Position numbers and translations under genes: made by a program. From contig NZ_LFMD02000003.1 of assembly GCF_015776785.2 (NCBI RefSeq), positions 1,768,330 to 1,832,329 of the forward strand: 64,000 bases of DNA, written 5' to 3'. The number at the start of each line of letters is the position of its first letter. Position 1 is the first letter of the stretch. Source of the stretch: Kitasatospora sp. SUK 42 (GTDB taxonomy: Bacteria; Actinomycetota; Actinomycetes; Streptomycetales; Streptomycetaceae). Shown here in pieces: positions 32,028-40,376 of this stretch. The notes beneath the pieces are model-generated. The model was not told where the DNA came from. It saw only the letters and a list, made by a program, of their open reading frames with translations, and made no database searches.

Positions 32028-33932
32028 TCACGCCGGTCCGGGCAGTGCCCCGGGGCTGTCCGGGACGTCCGGCAGGCCGACCGGGACGGCGGCGGTCAGG
32101 GCGGAGACCGCGGTGCCGATGCCGGCCAGCGCGGCGCCGAGGTCGCCCTCGGCGGGGCCGGTCGAGGCCGCGGCCATGATCACCTTGATCGAGCGGAGCA
32201 GCCCGGCCGCGGTGGCGCTGCCGGTGTGCCCGGCGCGGTAGGCGGCGAGCAGGTCCTGGACGGCCGGGCTGGCCAGGTTGAGGTAGAGCCGGGCCCGGAC
32301 GGTGCCGTCGGTGCGGGCGGTGAACGCCCGGGCCAGGCGCAGTGCGGCGGACGGGATCCGGGCGTCGGCCTGGTCGTCCTCGATCCGGGCCTTCAGCTCG
32401 GCCTCGCGGTCCGGCACCAGGACCAGCGGCAGGCCGGGCGGGTCGAAGCGGGCCGGGACGAGCTGCTCGCCCCGGTCGGCGAGGGCGCCGGCCAGCCAGG
32501 CCGACTCCTCGGGCGGCAGCGGGCGCTCGGGGTCGCGGAACAGTTCCCGGTTGCCCTGCTCGCTGCCCAGCTCGACCAGCCGGCAGCCGCGCAGCTGGGC
32601 GTAGCGGCGCAGGAACGGCAGGACGGCGTAGCGGTCGCCGCGGGCGATCGGCACCCGCATCGCCCGGTACAGCATCTCCTCGAAGCCGCCGCCGCTGCCG
32701 AGCGCGACGTGCACCGCTCCGCCGCCGGCCGCGCGCAGCCCGCCCGCGGTGAGGTCGCCCTGGGAGGTGGGCACCGGGACGTCGTCGGCGAGCAGGGTGA
32801 ACAGCCGCTCGTCGCAGAGCGCGGCACCGAGCAGGTCCTGGCCGTGCCGGGTGAGGATGCGGCGCCAGGCGGCGGGCCGCAGCCGCGCCGTCTCGTACAG
32901 GCCGTCCACGACGGCGTCGGCGAGGACCTTCCGCAGCGCCTGGTAGTGCTCGTCGCGCTGGAGGTCCTCGCGGCTGGCGGTGGGGGTGAGCCGGCTGGAC
33001 TCGATCACCCCGCCGATGAACCCGGCCCAGCTGGGCAGCAGGTCGCGGGCGTCCTCGGCGAGCAGCATGCCGCGCAGGTAGACGGCGAGGTCGCGGTTGT
33101 CGCTGCTGCCGTAGGTGCCGCCGTCCTGGACCCAGAGCAGGCCGACCGCGTCGGTGACGCCCTCGACCGGGTCGACCGGGAAGGCGGTGAGCGGCTCGAA
33201 GCGGCGGCCGAAGGCGGTGGCGAAGCGCATCCGGGCGTCGTGGGGGTCGCCCTCGACCTCGTGGCGCCAGGGCACCGGGACGGAGTTGACGGGCTGCTCG
33301 TCGTCCCCGACGTGGACCGGTATCGGCAGCAGCACGCAGTAGCGGCCGAGGACTTCGCGCAGCGCCTGCTCGTCGGCGAGGTGGGCGTGCTCGGCCTTGA
33401 GGGTCAGCTCGACCACGGTGCCGGGCCGCGGCCGGGCGGGCACCGGCTCGACCTGGTACTGCTCGCCGCCGCGGCTGCGGTAGCGGTGGCCGAGCGCCGG
33501 CTCGCGGTGCGAGGTGGTGGTGACGGTGACCTCGTCGGCGACCGAGAAGGCGGAGAGGAAGCCCAGGCCGAAGGCGCCGATCAGCTCCTGGTTCCCGGTC
33601 AGTTCGCGCAGCATCCGGGTGTAGCCGGTGCCGACGGTGGCGAGGTAGGCGTGGATCTCGGGCTCGGTGAGGCCGGCCCCGGTGTCCTCGATGGCGACGG
33701 TGCGCCGCCCGGCGTCGGCGCGCACCCGGATCAGCGGGCGGTGGTCGCCGTCCGGGTCCTCCAGGAACCGGCGGGTGTGCGAGTCGTGCGCGTTCTGGAC
33801 GAGTTCGCGCAGGGCGACCAGCGGGGTGGAGTAGAGGTGGGTGGCGAGGACGTTCACCAGGCCGCCGAGATCGACCTCGGTCGTCCGCAGTTCCTCGGCG
33901 GGGGTGGGCTCGATCGGGGCACCTTCAGACAT
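32028..33932 (-). CDS. Hsp90 (HtpG)-family ATPase
   Basis: A 634-residue protein with the GHKL ATPase head of Hsp90. The boxes are VALRELVQNAHDS (Asn of the N-box, about residue 48), IEDTGAGL (about 83) and IGAFGLGFLSAFSVADEV (about 118-135). The middle domain includes VYLRGMLLAEDARDLLPSWAGFIGGVIESSRLTPTASRED, which aligns with the region holding the catalytic Arg in HtpG. The C-terminal dimerisation part is divergent and ends in a Pro/Ala/Gly-rich tail. It is a distinct class from E. coli HtpG and is followed by the TPR gene. Confidence 0.88.
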   Translation of the reverse strand: MSEGAPIEPTPAEELRTTEVDLGGLVNVLATHLYSTPLVALRELVQNAHDSHTRRFLEDPDGDHRPLIRVRADAGRRTVAIEDTGAGLTEPEIHAYLATVGTGYTRMLRELTGNQELIGAFGLGFLSAFSVADEVTVTTTSHREPALGHRYRSRGGEQYQVEPVPARPRPGTVVELTLKAEHAHLADEQALREVLGRYCVLLPIPVHVGDDEQPVNSVPVPWRHEVEGDPHDARMRFATAFGRRFEPLTAFPVDPVEGVTDAVGLLWVQDGGTYGSSDNRDLAVYLRGMLLAEDARDLLPSWAGFIGGVIESSRLTPTASREDLQRDEHYQALRKVLADAVVDGLYETARLRPAAWRRILTRHGQDLLGAALCDERLFTLLADDVPVPTSQGDLTAGGLRAAGGGAVHVALGSGGGFEEMLYRAMRVPIARGDRYAVLPFLRRYAQLRGCRLVELGSEQGNRELFRDPERPLPPEESAWLAGALADRGEQLVPARFDPPGLPLVLVPDREAELKARIEDDQADARIPSAALRLARAFTARTDGTVRARLYLNLASPAVQDLLAAYRAGHTGSATAAGLLRSIKVIMAAASTGPAEGDLGAALAGIGTAVSALTAAVPVGLPDVPDSPGALPGPA

Positions 33933-33985
33933 GGGTCCTCAGTGTGCCAGTGCGACAATCTGGCCACCATTTCTTTCCTTCTCCC

Positions 33986-35149
33986 CTACCCGGTCTCCCC
34001 TCCGCAGGTGCCGAGCACCGCCCGGCCGAGACGCAGCAGGCAGTCGCCGAGGTCGGGCCTCGCGCTGCACGGACGGTTCCGCACCCCGTCGTTGACCAGC
34101 GCGAACAGCGCGTGCACCCGGATCCGGGCACCCGCCGCGTCGAACTCCGGGCGCACCTGCCGCAGCAGGTCGACCCAGGTGCGCAGGAAGTCCCGCCGGA
34201 AGTCCACCGCGGCCCGGCGGTCCGGCGGGGCCAGCCGCTCGGTCTCGCTGAGCATCGCGCCCAGGTAGTCGCCGTTGCGCAGCGCGAAGCCGACGTACGC
34301 GCCGAGCCCGGCCTCCAGCGCCGCCCCGGGCCCGGCGGCGGACCGGATCGCGCCGTCCACCTCGTGCCAGAGCCGCTCACGGCTGCGCACCAGCGAGGCC
34401 GCGAGCAGCTGCGCCTTGCTGTCGAAGTGCCGGTACACGCTGGGGCCGGAGATGCCGACGGCGGCGCCGAGTTGGTCGGTGCTGACGTTGTCGAAGCCGC
34501 GCTGGTGGAACAGCCGGACGGCCGCCGCGAGCAGTTCCTCCCGCCTCGCCCTCGGCCCGGGCCGCGGCACCGTCGGCGCCACGGGGGCGACGGCCGTGCC
34601 GTCCAGCGACACCGCGAGGACGGACGCCACCAGTTCGCGCAGCAGCGCCTCGGCCCGGCGGGGCTGCGGCACGGCCGACTGGTAGGACAGTCCGGCGCAG
34701 GCCGAGAGCGCCGACCAGCAGAGCAACTCGGCGTCCCCGGAGGACAGTTCGGGCCGATCGGCGCGCAGCACGGCGGCCATCAGGGCGACGTCGGTACGGA
34801 GTTCGCGGCGCAGCGCCGCCCGTCGGGGCGGCGGCAGCAGCCGGGCGTCGCGCTGCACCAGGGTGCCGAGCGGGCGGTGGCCGACCGCCACCTCGGCCAG
34901 TACGGCGGCGAGTTCGGCGGTGGTGCGGGCCGCGCGCAGGCCTTCGGCGAGCTCCTCCAGGCCCAGGCGGACGGCGCGGTCGAGGAGTTCGGGCTTTCCG
35001 CGGAAGTGCCGGTAGAGGGCGGGCGCGGTGATGCCGACCCCGGCGGCGACCTCGGTCATCGAGACCTGGTGGTAGCCGCTGCGGTGGAACCGGTCGGCGG
35101 CCACCGCGAGGATCTGGGCGCGCCGACCGGGCGGCCGTCGAACCACCAT
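33986..35149 (-). CDS. Double TetR-domain regulator
   Basis: A 387-residue protein containing two complete TetR units in tandem. The first DNA-binding domain is RRAQILAVAADRFHRSGYHQVSMTEVAAGVGITAPALYRHF (residues 9-50). The second is RREELLAAAVRLFHQRGFDNVSTDQLGAAVGISGPSVYRHF (about 200-242). Each has its own ligand/dimer helices. One chain could thus act as a built-in dimer. It is divergent from an acyl-CoA dehydrogenase gene, a frequent pairing for TetR regulators of acyl-CoA metabolism. Confidence 0.92.
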   Translation of the reverse strand: MVVRRPPGRRAQILAVAADRFHRSGYHQVSMTEVAAGVGITAPALYRHFRGKPELLDRAVRLGLEELAEGLRAARTTAELAAVLAEVAVGHRPLGTLVQRDARLLPPPRRAALRRELRTDVALMAAVLRADRPELSSGDAELLCWSALSACAGLSYQSAVPQPRRAEALLRELVASVLAVSLDGTAVAPVAPTVPRPGPRARREELLAAAVRLFHQRGFDNVSTDQLGAAVGISGPSVYRHFDSKAQLLAASLVRSRERLWHEVDGAIRSAAGPGAALEAGLGAYVGFALRNGDYLGAMLSETERLAPPDRRAAVDFRRDFLRTWVDLLRQVRPEFDAAGARIRVHALFALVNDGVRNRPCSARPDLGDCLLRLGRAVLGTCGGETG

Positions 35150-35168
35150 GGCGGGCCTCCCCCGGATC

Positions 35169-35247
35169 CGTACCGAACGACGTACCGAACGCCGCCCGAA
35201 CGGCGTCCCCGATGCCGTACAGAACGCCGTACCGAACGCCGCCCGAA
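35169..35247. repeat. Paired 12-bp repeats upstream of the double TetR gene
   Basis: Four copies of cgtaccgaacgn are arranged as two tandem pairs: 35169 and 35181, then 35216 (cgtacagaacgc) and 35228. The pairs are 47 bp apart. The second member of each pair continues identically for eight more bases (gccgcccgaa at 35191 and 35238). Confidence 0.75.
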
Positions 35248-35248
35248 G

Positions 35249-35343
35249 GCTAGCAAGGATTCACTTGAGGCCTCCGCAGACCGGATCTCGCGGGCCTTCG
35301 AACCCTGGACAGCCGAAGCTACCCGGGATTAACTTGTGAGGCC
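35249..35343. promoter_or_regulatory. Direct repeat (candidate operator) between TetR and acyl-CoA dehydrogenase genes
   Basis: gctagcaaggattcacttg (from 35249) and gctacccgggattaacttg (from 35318) share the pattern gctAnccnGGATTnACTTG and are each followed within a few bases by ggcc. They are 69 bp apart and lie in the divergent promoter region, so they are candidate sites for the double TetR protein. Confidence 0.45.
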
Positions 35344-35405
35344 ACCACCTGGCACGTTCCGCCTCGGCCGGTACGCCGGCCGGCGCCGTCGAAGGGAGCG
35401 CCGCC

Positions 35406-36563
35406 GTGCGCCGCACCGTCTTCAACGAGGACCACGAGGCCTTCCGGGAGACCATCCGGGACTTCATCGCCAACGAGGTCGTCCCGGTCTACGAGAGCTG
35501 GGAGGCCGAAGGCCACCCGCCCCGCGACTTCTACCGCCAGCTCGGCGCGCTCGGCATCTTCGGCATCGAGGTGCCCGAGGAGTACGGCGGCGCGGGCGAG
35601 AGCGGCTTCAAGTACCAGGCGGTGGTCGCCGAGGAGACCGCCCGGGCGGGCGTGAGCTTCGGCTCCTCCGGGGTGCACACCGGGCTGGTGCTGCCCTACC
35701 TGCTGGAGTACGCGACCGAGGAACAGAAGCGGCGCTGGCTGCCCGGCTTCGTCTCGGGCGACATCATGACCGCGATCGCGATGACCGAGCCGGGCGCCGG
35801 CTCCGACCTCGCGGGCATCACCACCACCGCGCGGCTCTCCGAGGACGGCACCCACTACGTCCTGAACGGCGCCAAGACCTTCATCACCGGCGGCGTGCTG
35901 GCCGACCTGGTCCTGGTGGTCTGCCGCACCGCGCCGTACGACCCGGAGAACCGCCGGGCCGGCCTGTCCATCCTGTGCGTGGACACCACCTCGCCGGGCT
36001 ACTCCGTCGGGCGCAAGCTCCAGAAGATCGGCCTGCGCACCTCGGACACCGCCGAGCTGGCGTTCAGCGACGTCAAGGTGCCGGTGGAGGACCTGCTCGG
36101 CGAGGAGGGCAGGGCGTTCTCCTACCTGACCCACAACCTGGTGCAGGAACGGCTGGCGATCGCCGTCGGCGCGTACGCGGCCTCCGCGGCGGCGGTGCGG
36201 TTCGCGGTGCAGTACGTCAAGGACCGCAAGGTGTTCGGCAAGGCGGTCGCCGAGTTCCAGAACACCAAGTTCACCCTGGCGGACTGCGAGGCCCAGGTGG
36301 TGGCCCAGCAGTCGATGGTGGACCGCGCGCTGGAGCTGTACCAGAACGGCGGGTTGAGCGTCGCGGACGCGGCCGCCGTGAAGCTGTTCTGCACCGAGTC
36401 GGCCTCCACCGTGATCGACAAGTGCCTCCAGCTGCACGGCGGTTACGGCTACATCCTGGAGTACCCGATCGCCCGGCTCTACACCGACAACCGGGTGTTC
36501 CGGATCTACGGCGGCACCAGCGAGGTCATGCGCAGCATCATCGCCAAGTCGCTCGGACTGTAG
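35406..36563 (+). CDS. Acyl-CoA dehydrogenase
   Basis: A 385-residue FAD-dependent acyl-CoA dehydrogenase of beta-oxidation or branched-chain amino acid breakdown. The signatures are AIAMTEPGAGSDLAGITTTA (FAD/substrate loop, about 120-138), TFITGG (about 158) and LQLHGGYGYILEYPIARLYTDNRVFRIYGGTSEVMR (about 338-374), with the usual end IIAKSLGL. It starts at GTG 35406 with GGGAG upstream. Regulation by the divergent double TetR protein is likely. Confidence 0.93.
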   Translation: MRRTVFNEDHEAFRETIRDFIANEVVPVYESWEAEGHPPRDFYRQLGALGIFGIEVPEEYGGAGESGFKYQAVVAEETARAGVSFGSSGVHTGLVLPYLLEYATEEQKRRWLPGFVSGDIMTAIAMTEPGAGSDLAGITTTARLSEDGTHYVLNGAKTFITGGVLADLVLVVCRTAPYDPENRRAGLSILCVDTTSPGYSVGRKLQKIGLRTSDTAELAFSDVKVPVEDLLGEEGRAFSYLTHNLVQERLAIAVGAYAASAAAVRFAVQYVKDRKVFGKAVAEFQNTKFTLADCEAQVVAQQSMVDRALELYQNGGLSVADAAAVKLFCTESASTVIDKCLQLHGGYGYILEYPIARLYTDNRVFRIYGGTSEVMRSIIAKSLGL

Positions 36564-36604
36564 GCGTCACACTGCCGGCGTCACGGAGGGCGGAGCCGGC
36601 TCGC

Positions 36605-36871
36605 TCAGTTGGGCGAGCCGTGCTCGGCCCGCCAGGCCTCCCAGCCTGCCGAACGGGCCGCCTTCGCCCCGGACAGGGCCCGCTGGGCGAGCTCGGCCGG
36701 CGGGGTCTCCAGGCTGCGCACCCAGCCGCGGCCCGCGGTGAGCAGCGCCGCGCACACCATCGCGGCCCCGGCCGCACCGAGTAGTGAGCCGATTCCGGTG
36801 AGCACCACTCCGCCGGTCAGCAGCGGACGGTTGACCTGGAAGCCGTTGAAGATCCTCTGGTTGGTCGCCAT
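36605..36871 (-). CDS. Small conserved membrane protein
   Basis: An 88-residue protein. One strong hydrophobic stretch, LLTGGVVLTGIGSLLGAAGAAMVCAALLTAG (about 18-48), forms one or two membrane helices. It is followed by a charged C-terminus (VRSLETPPAELAQRALSGAKAARSAGWEAWRAEHG). The ATG at 36871 has GGAGG immediately upstream (cgtggaggc). Similar short proteins are common in Streptomyces; I do not know a function. Confidence 0.7.
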   Translation of the reverse strand: MATNQRIFNGFQVNRPLLTGGVVLTGIGSLLGAAGAAMVCAALLTAGRGWVRSLETPPAELAQRALSGAKAARSAGWEAWRAEHGSPN

Positions 36872-36994
36872 GCCTCCACGATGCGGCCAGTCGGCGGGGC
36901 CTGCACCTCGGGTGACCCGCTCCGGGGCCTTCGGGGTGCGAGGCGCCACCCCGTCCGCGACCCTGGGCACACGGGGTGAGGAGGAGGCGGCGCG

Positions 36995-37312
36995 ATGCCC
37001 GATCTCGAACAGCTCGCCGTGGAGCACGCCGCCCTGGCGGCCGAGAGCCCGCACGGGCGCAGCGCCCACCTGGTGCTGCACGACGGGGTGCTGCGGCAGA
37101 CCGTGATCGCGCTGACCGCCGGCACCGCGCTGGACGAGCACGCCCCACCCACCGCCGGCAGCGTCCAGGTGCTGCGCGGGCGGGTCTCGCTGACCATCGC
37201 CGGGCGCAGGCTGGAACTGCCGGCCGGTCGGCTGGAGCCCGTCCCGCAGGAGCTGCACGGGCTGCTGGCGCACGTCGACTCGGTGGTGCTGCTGACCGCC
37301 GTCACCGCTTAG
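36995..37312 (+). CDS. Cupin-domain protein
   Basis: A 105-residue single-domain cupin: LRQTVIALTAGTALDEHAPPTAGSVQVLRGRVSLTIAGRRLELPAGRLEPVPQELHGL. The first cupin motif has His in place but few metal ligands (one His in DEHA, one in ELHG), so metal binding is uncertain. The ATG has GAGGAGG upstream. Its stop codon is part of a 17-bp tandem repeat. Confidence 0.8.
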   Translation: MPDLEQLAVEHAALAAESPHGRSAHLVLHDGVLRQTVIALTAGTALDEHAPPTAGSVQVLRGRVSLTIAGRRLELPAGRLEPVPQELHGLLAHVDSVVLLTAVTA

Positions 37313-37360
37313 GCGGCGTCACCGCTTAGCCGCCGTCACCGCTTAGCCGCCGTCACCGCG
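37301..37360. repeat. 17-bp tandem repeat spanning two convergent stop codons
   Basis: gtcaccgcttag begins at 37301, 37318 and 37335, and a diverged fourth copy (gtcaccgcg) at 37352. The first copy contains the cupin TAG stop; the last contains the TGA stop (37355-37353, minus strand) of the TetR gene. ggcggc (37312-37317) and gccgcc (37329-37334) can pair as a hairpin between them. Confidence 0.85.
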
Positions 37361-37943
37361 TGGCGGGCCCCAGTACGCTCTCGCTGACGAGCCGCAGGCC
37401 GCGCAGGAAGTCCTGCCCGCTGGGCGCCAGTTCCGGCGCGGCCAGCCACTGGGCGACGTACCCGGCCAGCAGGGTCTGGTAGAAGGCCCCGCGGACGACC
37501 TCCTCCTCGGTGTCCGGCACCTCGGGCAGCCCCTGGAACACCGCGGCGAGACCGAGCCGGCCCTCCTTCTGCGCCTCCGCGAAGGCCTGAGCCAGCTCGG
37601 GAGCGTGTCCGGCCTGGGCCAGCGCCTCGAACTGGGCCGCCCAGAGCCCGCGGTGCTCGACGAAGACGTCCCGCAGGCCGTTCCAGACGGCCGCGAACCG
37701 CACCTCCGGATCCTGGGACACCTGGTTCGCGCCGAACACCACCGCGCCCAGGGCCTCGCCCATCTCGCCGATCGCCTCGATCATCGCGGCGTTGAGCAGC
37801 GCGTCCTTCGAGCCGAAGTGGTAGCCGATCGCGGCCAGGCTGACGCCCGAGGCGGTCGCGATGTCACGGGCCGTGGTGCGCCCGTAGCCCTTCTCGTACA
37901 GGCAGCGCTTGGCGCCGGCCATCAGGTCTTCGCGGTTTCCCAT
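37353..37943 (-). CDS. TetR-family transcriptional regulator
   Basis: A 196-residue regulator. The helix-turn-helix is MAGAKRCLYEKGYGRTTARDIATASGVSLAAIGYHFGSKDALL (residues 7-49). The C-terminal domain matches the TetR_C group found beside MFS exporters (FEALAQAGHAPELAQAF, AFYQTLLAGYVAQWL). It is divergent from an EmrB/QacA-type exporter and probably represses it in response to an exported compound. I start at ATG 37943. Confidence 0.92.
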   Translation of the reverse strand: MGNREDLMAGAKRCLYEKGYGRTTARDIATASGVSLAAIGYHFGSKDALLNAAMIEAIGEMGEALGAVVFGANQVSQDPEVRFAAVWNGLRDVFVEHRGLWAAQFEALAQAGHAPELAQAFAEAQKEGRLGLAAVFQGLPEVPDTEEEVVRGAFYQTLLAGYVAQWLAAPELAPSGQDFLRGLRLVSESVLGPATR

Positions 37944-37974
37944 GGCCCGAATCCTACGGAAGGACTGCACGGAT

Positions 37975-38018
37975 GTCTTGGACGATCGATTTAGACATAC
38001 GTACTAGACAAGCGTCTG
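37975..38018. promoter_or_regulatory. Divergent TetR/MFS control region with AGAC/GTCT dyads
   Basis: GTCT (37975), AGAC (37993), AGAC (38006) and GTCT (38014) form two nested dyads; agac-aagc-gtct at 38006-38017 is the tightest. TAGAC is directly repeated at 37992 and 38005. This is the expected place for the TetR operator. Confidence 0.4.
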
Positions 38019-38040
38019 ACACGTCCGTACCGTCTTCCCC

Positions 38041-39606
38041 ATGACCGCAACCCCCGGCCGCGCAGGCCGTCGCGAATGGATCGGCCTGGCCGTCCTCCTG
38101 CTCCCGACCCTCGTCCTGACCATGGACATGGGTGTGCTGTTCTTCGCCGTCCCGTACATCTCCACCACGCTGGCGCCCAGCGGCACCCAGCAGCTGTGGA
38201 TCATGGACATGTACTCGTTCCTGCTGGCCGGGCTGCTCATCACCATGGGCTCGCTGGGCGACCGGATCGGCCGCCGCCGGCTGCTGATGATCGGCGCCAC
38301 CGGATTCATCGGCGCCTCGCTGCTCGCCGCCTGGGCCGACAGCGCCGGGCAGCTGATCGCCGCCCGCGCCCTGCTCGGCGCCGCCGGGGCCACCGTGATG
38401 CCCTCGACCCTCGCGCTGATCCGCACCATGTTCCACGACCCCCGGCAGCGGCAGGTCGCGCTCGGCGCCTGGGGCGGCGTCCTCACCGCCGGAGCCACCC
38501 TCGGCCCGGTCGCGGGCGGGCTGCTGCTCGACCACTTCTGGTGGGGCTCGGCCTTCCTGCTCGCCGTCCCCGTGATGGCCCTGGTGCTGCTGACCGCGCC
38601 CGCCCTGCTGCCCGAGTACCGCGCCACCGCCCGCACCGGCCCCGCCGGCCGCTTCGACGTGCCCGGCGCCGCGCTCTCGATGGCCGCGGTCCTGCCGCTG
38701 GTCTACGGGGTCAAGACCCTCGCCGTGGACGGCTGGAGCCCGCTGCCCGCACTCGCCGTCCCGACCGGGCTGCTGCTGGCCGCCGCGTTCGTGTGGCGCC
38801 AGCGCACCGCCGCGAACCCGCTGATCGACCTGAGCCTGTTCCGGATCCGCACCTTCAGCGGGGCGATCAGCGTCAACACCCTCGCGATGTTCGCGATGAT
38901 GGGCTTCACCCTGTTCACCTCGCAGTACCTGCAACTGGTCAAGGGCATGAGCCCGCTCACCGCCTCGCTCTGGTCGCTGGTGCCGAGCGTCGGCGTCGGC
39001 GCGGCGGTCGGGATCGGCTCGGCGCTGGCCGGCAGGGTCCGCCCGGCGGTCCTGATGGGCGGTGGATTCCTGGTCGGCGCGGCGGGCTTCGCGCTGATGA
39101 CCCGGGTCGGCGCGCACTCGCCGCTGGCGCTCGTCCTCACCGCGGCGGGCGTGCTGGCCGCCGGGACGGTCGGGACCATGACGATGACCGCCGAAATGGT
39201 CGTCTCCGCCGCACCGGTCGAGCAGACCGGCGCCGCCTCCGCCACCTCCGAGACCGCCGTCGAACTCGGCAGCTCGCTCGGCATCGCCCTGCTGGGCGCG
39301 GTGGGCGCCGCGGTCTACCGCCACCGGCTGGACGGCGCCCTCCCGACCGGTGTCGGGGGCGAGGCCGCCCGCACGGCCCAGGACACCCTCGGCGGCGCGG
39401 TCTCCGTCGCGGCCCACCTGCCCGGGAAGCTCGGCACGGACCTGCTGGAGACCGCCCGCACCGCCTTCACCGACGGCCTGCACCTGGCCGCCGTCGTCGG
39501 CGCCGTCTTCGCCCTGGGCGCCGCCCTCCTCGCCCACCGCCTGCTCGGCCACCTCCCCGCCGCCACCCCGGCCCCGGAGCCCGATCCCGAGCCCGTCGCC
39601 GCCTGA
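38041..39606 (+). CDS. MFS transporter, DHA2 (EmrB/QacA) family
   Basis: A 521-residue multidrug exporter with about 14 membrane segments. Motif A is GDRIGRRRLLMIGATGF (about 76-92), and the family-specific GPVAGGLLLDHFWWGSAFLL motif C region follows (about 155-174). The C-terminus is Pro/Glu-rich. It is under probable control of the divergent TetR gene and ends at a strong terminator. Confidence 0.93.
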   Translation: MTATPGRAGRREWIGLAVLLLPTLVLTMDMGVLFFAVPYISTTLAPSGTQQLWIMDMYSFLLAGLLITMGSLGDRIGRRRLLMIGATGFIGASLLAAWADSAGQLIAARALLGAAGATVMPSTLALIRTMFHDPRQRQVALGAWGGVLTAGATLGPVAGGLLLDHFWWGSAFLLAVPVMALVLLTAPALLPEYRATARTGPAGRFDVPGAALSMAAVLPLVYGVKTLAVDGWSPLPALAVPTGLLLAAAFVWRQRTAANPLIDLSLFRIRTFSGAISVNTLAMFAMMGFTLFTSQYLQLVKGMSPLTASLWSLVPSVGVGAAVGIGSALAGRVRPAVLMGGGFLVGAAGFALMTRVGAHSPLALVLTAAGVLAAGTVGTMTMTAEMVVSAAPVEQTGAASATSETAVELGSSLGIALLGAVGAAVYRHRLDGALPTGVGGEAARTAQDTLGGAVSVAAHLPGKLGTDLLETARTAFTDGLHLAAVVGAVFALGAALLAHRLLGHLPAATPAPEPDPEPVAA

Positions 39607-39638
39607 CCCCACCCGGCCGCCGGTCCACGCGAGTCATC

Positions 39639-39672
39639 GAGAGCCCCCGCCCGACACCGGGCGGGGGCTCTC
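39639..39672 (+). terminator. Terminator after the DHA2 exporter
   Basis: A perfect 15-bp stem (gagagcccccgcccg, 39639-39653, with cgggcgggggctctc, 39658-39672) and a 4-nt loop. Confidence 0.9.
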
Positions 39673-39964
39673 CGCCGTCCGCGGCCCGGAGGCCTCCGGC
39701 GCGGAGTGCACCGAGTGGCGGACGGCGTCGAAGCGGATGGTTCCGTTCGTCCACCGATCGCGTACGGTTCGCGCAGGGGCGGCACGGGTGTGAGCCAGGG
39801 CACGACGGGGCCCTCGGGCACTCGCGATCCGTCCGAACAGCACCTGGTTTTTGGCCAGCGTTTCCCGGCCGGTGTATCCGTTCGCCGTGAGGTCCAGGCA
39901 TACTGGCGAGCATGGGCGCTAGCGCCCCCCGTGACTCTAGACAAGAAGGGACCGGTGGCCAGGG
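39673..39964. other. Intergenic region upstream of tatA with a 14-bp palindrome
   Basis: No convincing gene in these 292 bp. The only clear structure is gggcgctagcgccc (39914-39927), a perfect palindrome about 38 bp before the tatA start. It may be an operator or part of a leader hairpin. A confident promoter could not be read. Confidence 0.5.
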
Positions 39965-40243
39965 ATGCTGCGGAACGGTCTTGAGCCCTGGCACATCTTC
40001 GTTGTGCTGGCGGTCGTCATCCTGCTGTTCGGGTCGAAGAAGCTGCCGGAGATGGCCCGTGGCCTCGGCAAGTCGATGCGCATCCTGAAGGCGGAGACCA
40101 AGGCGATGCGTGAGGACGACACCCCTGCGGACGGCACCGCGCAGAGCACCGCCGCTCCGCAGCAGGCCGCCGACCGCCCGGCCGTCACGCCGACCAACGT
40201 GACCAAGGCGACCGAGGCGAAGCGCCCGGAGACGGCCGCCTGA
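39965..40243 (+). CDS. tatA: Twin-arginine translocase subunit TatA
   Basis: A 92-residue membrane protein of the Tat pore. One N-terminal membrane helix (WHIFVVLAVVILLFG, residues 9-23) is followed by the SKKLPEMARGLGKSMRILKAE amphipathic helix and a Thr/Ala/Pro-rich tail. The FG-x-KKLP signature is intact. No tatC is adjacent. The form GLEPWHIFVV differs from the common Streptomyces TatA start, so it may be a second TatA copy. It is monocistronic with a strong terminator. Confidence 0.93.
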   Translation: MLRNGLEPWHIFVVLAVVILLFGSKKLPEMARGLGKSMRILKAETKAMREDDTPADGTAQSTAAPQQAADRPAVTPTNVTKATEAKRPETAA

Positions 40244-40260
40244 GTCGTATCGAGCTCCCG

Positions 40261-40293
40261 TTGAGCCCCCGGTGGATCCCACCGGGGGCTCAA
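40261..40293 (+). terminator. Terminator after tatA
   Basis: A perfect 15-bp stem (ttgagcccccggtgg with ccaccgggggctcaa) and a 3-nt loop, 18 bp after the tatA stop. Confidence 0.9.
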
Positions 40294-40327
40294 TGCCGTT
40301 CAGGGGCGGGAACCTGACGCTCGGAAC

Positions 40328-40358
40328 CCGGCCCGTCCACAGCCTGTGGACGGGCCGG
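40328..40358 (-). terminator. Terminator after the VOC-protein gene
   Basis: A perfect 14-bp stem (ccggcccgtccaca, 40328-40341, with its complement at 40345-40358) lies just downstream of the VOC gene stop on the minus strand. Confidence 0.8.
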
Positions 40359-40376
40359 CGCCGGGAACGGCGGGTG

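Noticed and set aside
39706..39984. Possible small gene before tatA
   Set aside because: No ribosome site, no recognisable domain, and its end overlaps the tatA start in another frame.
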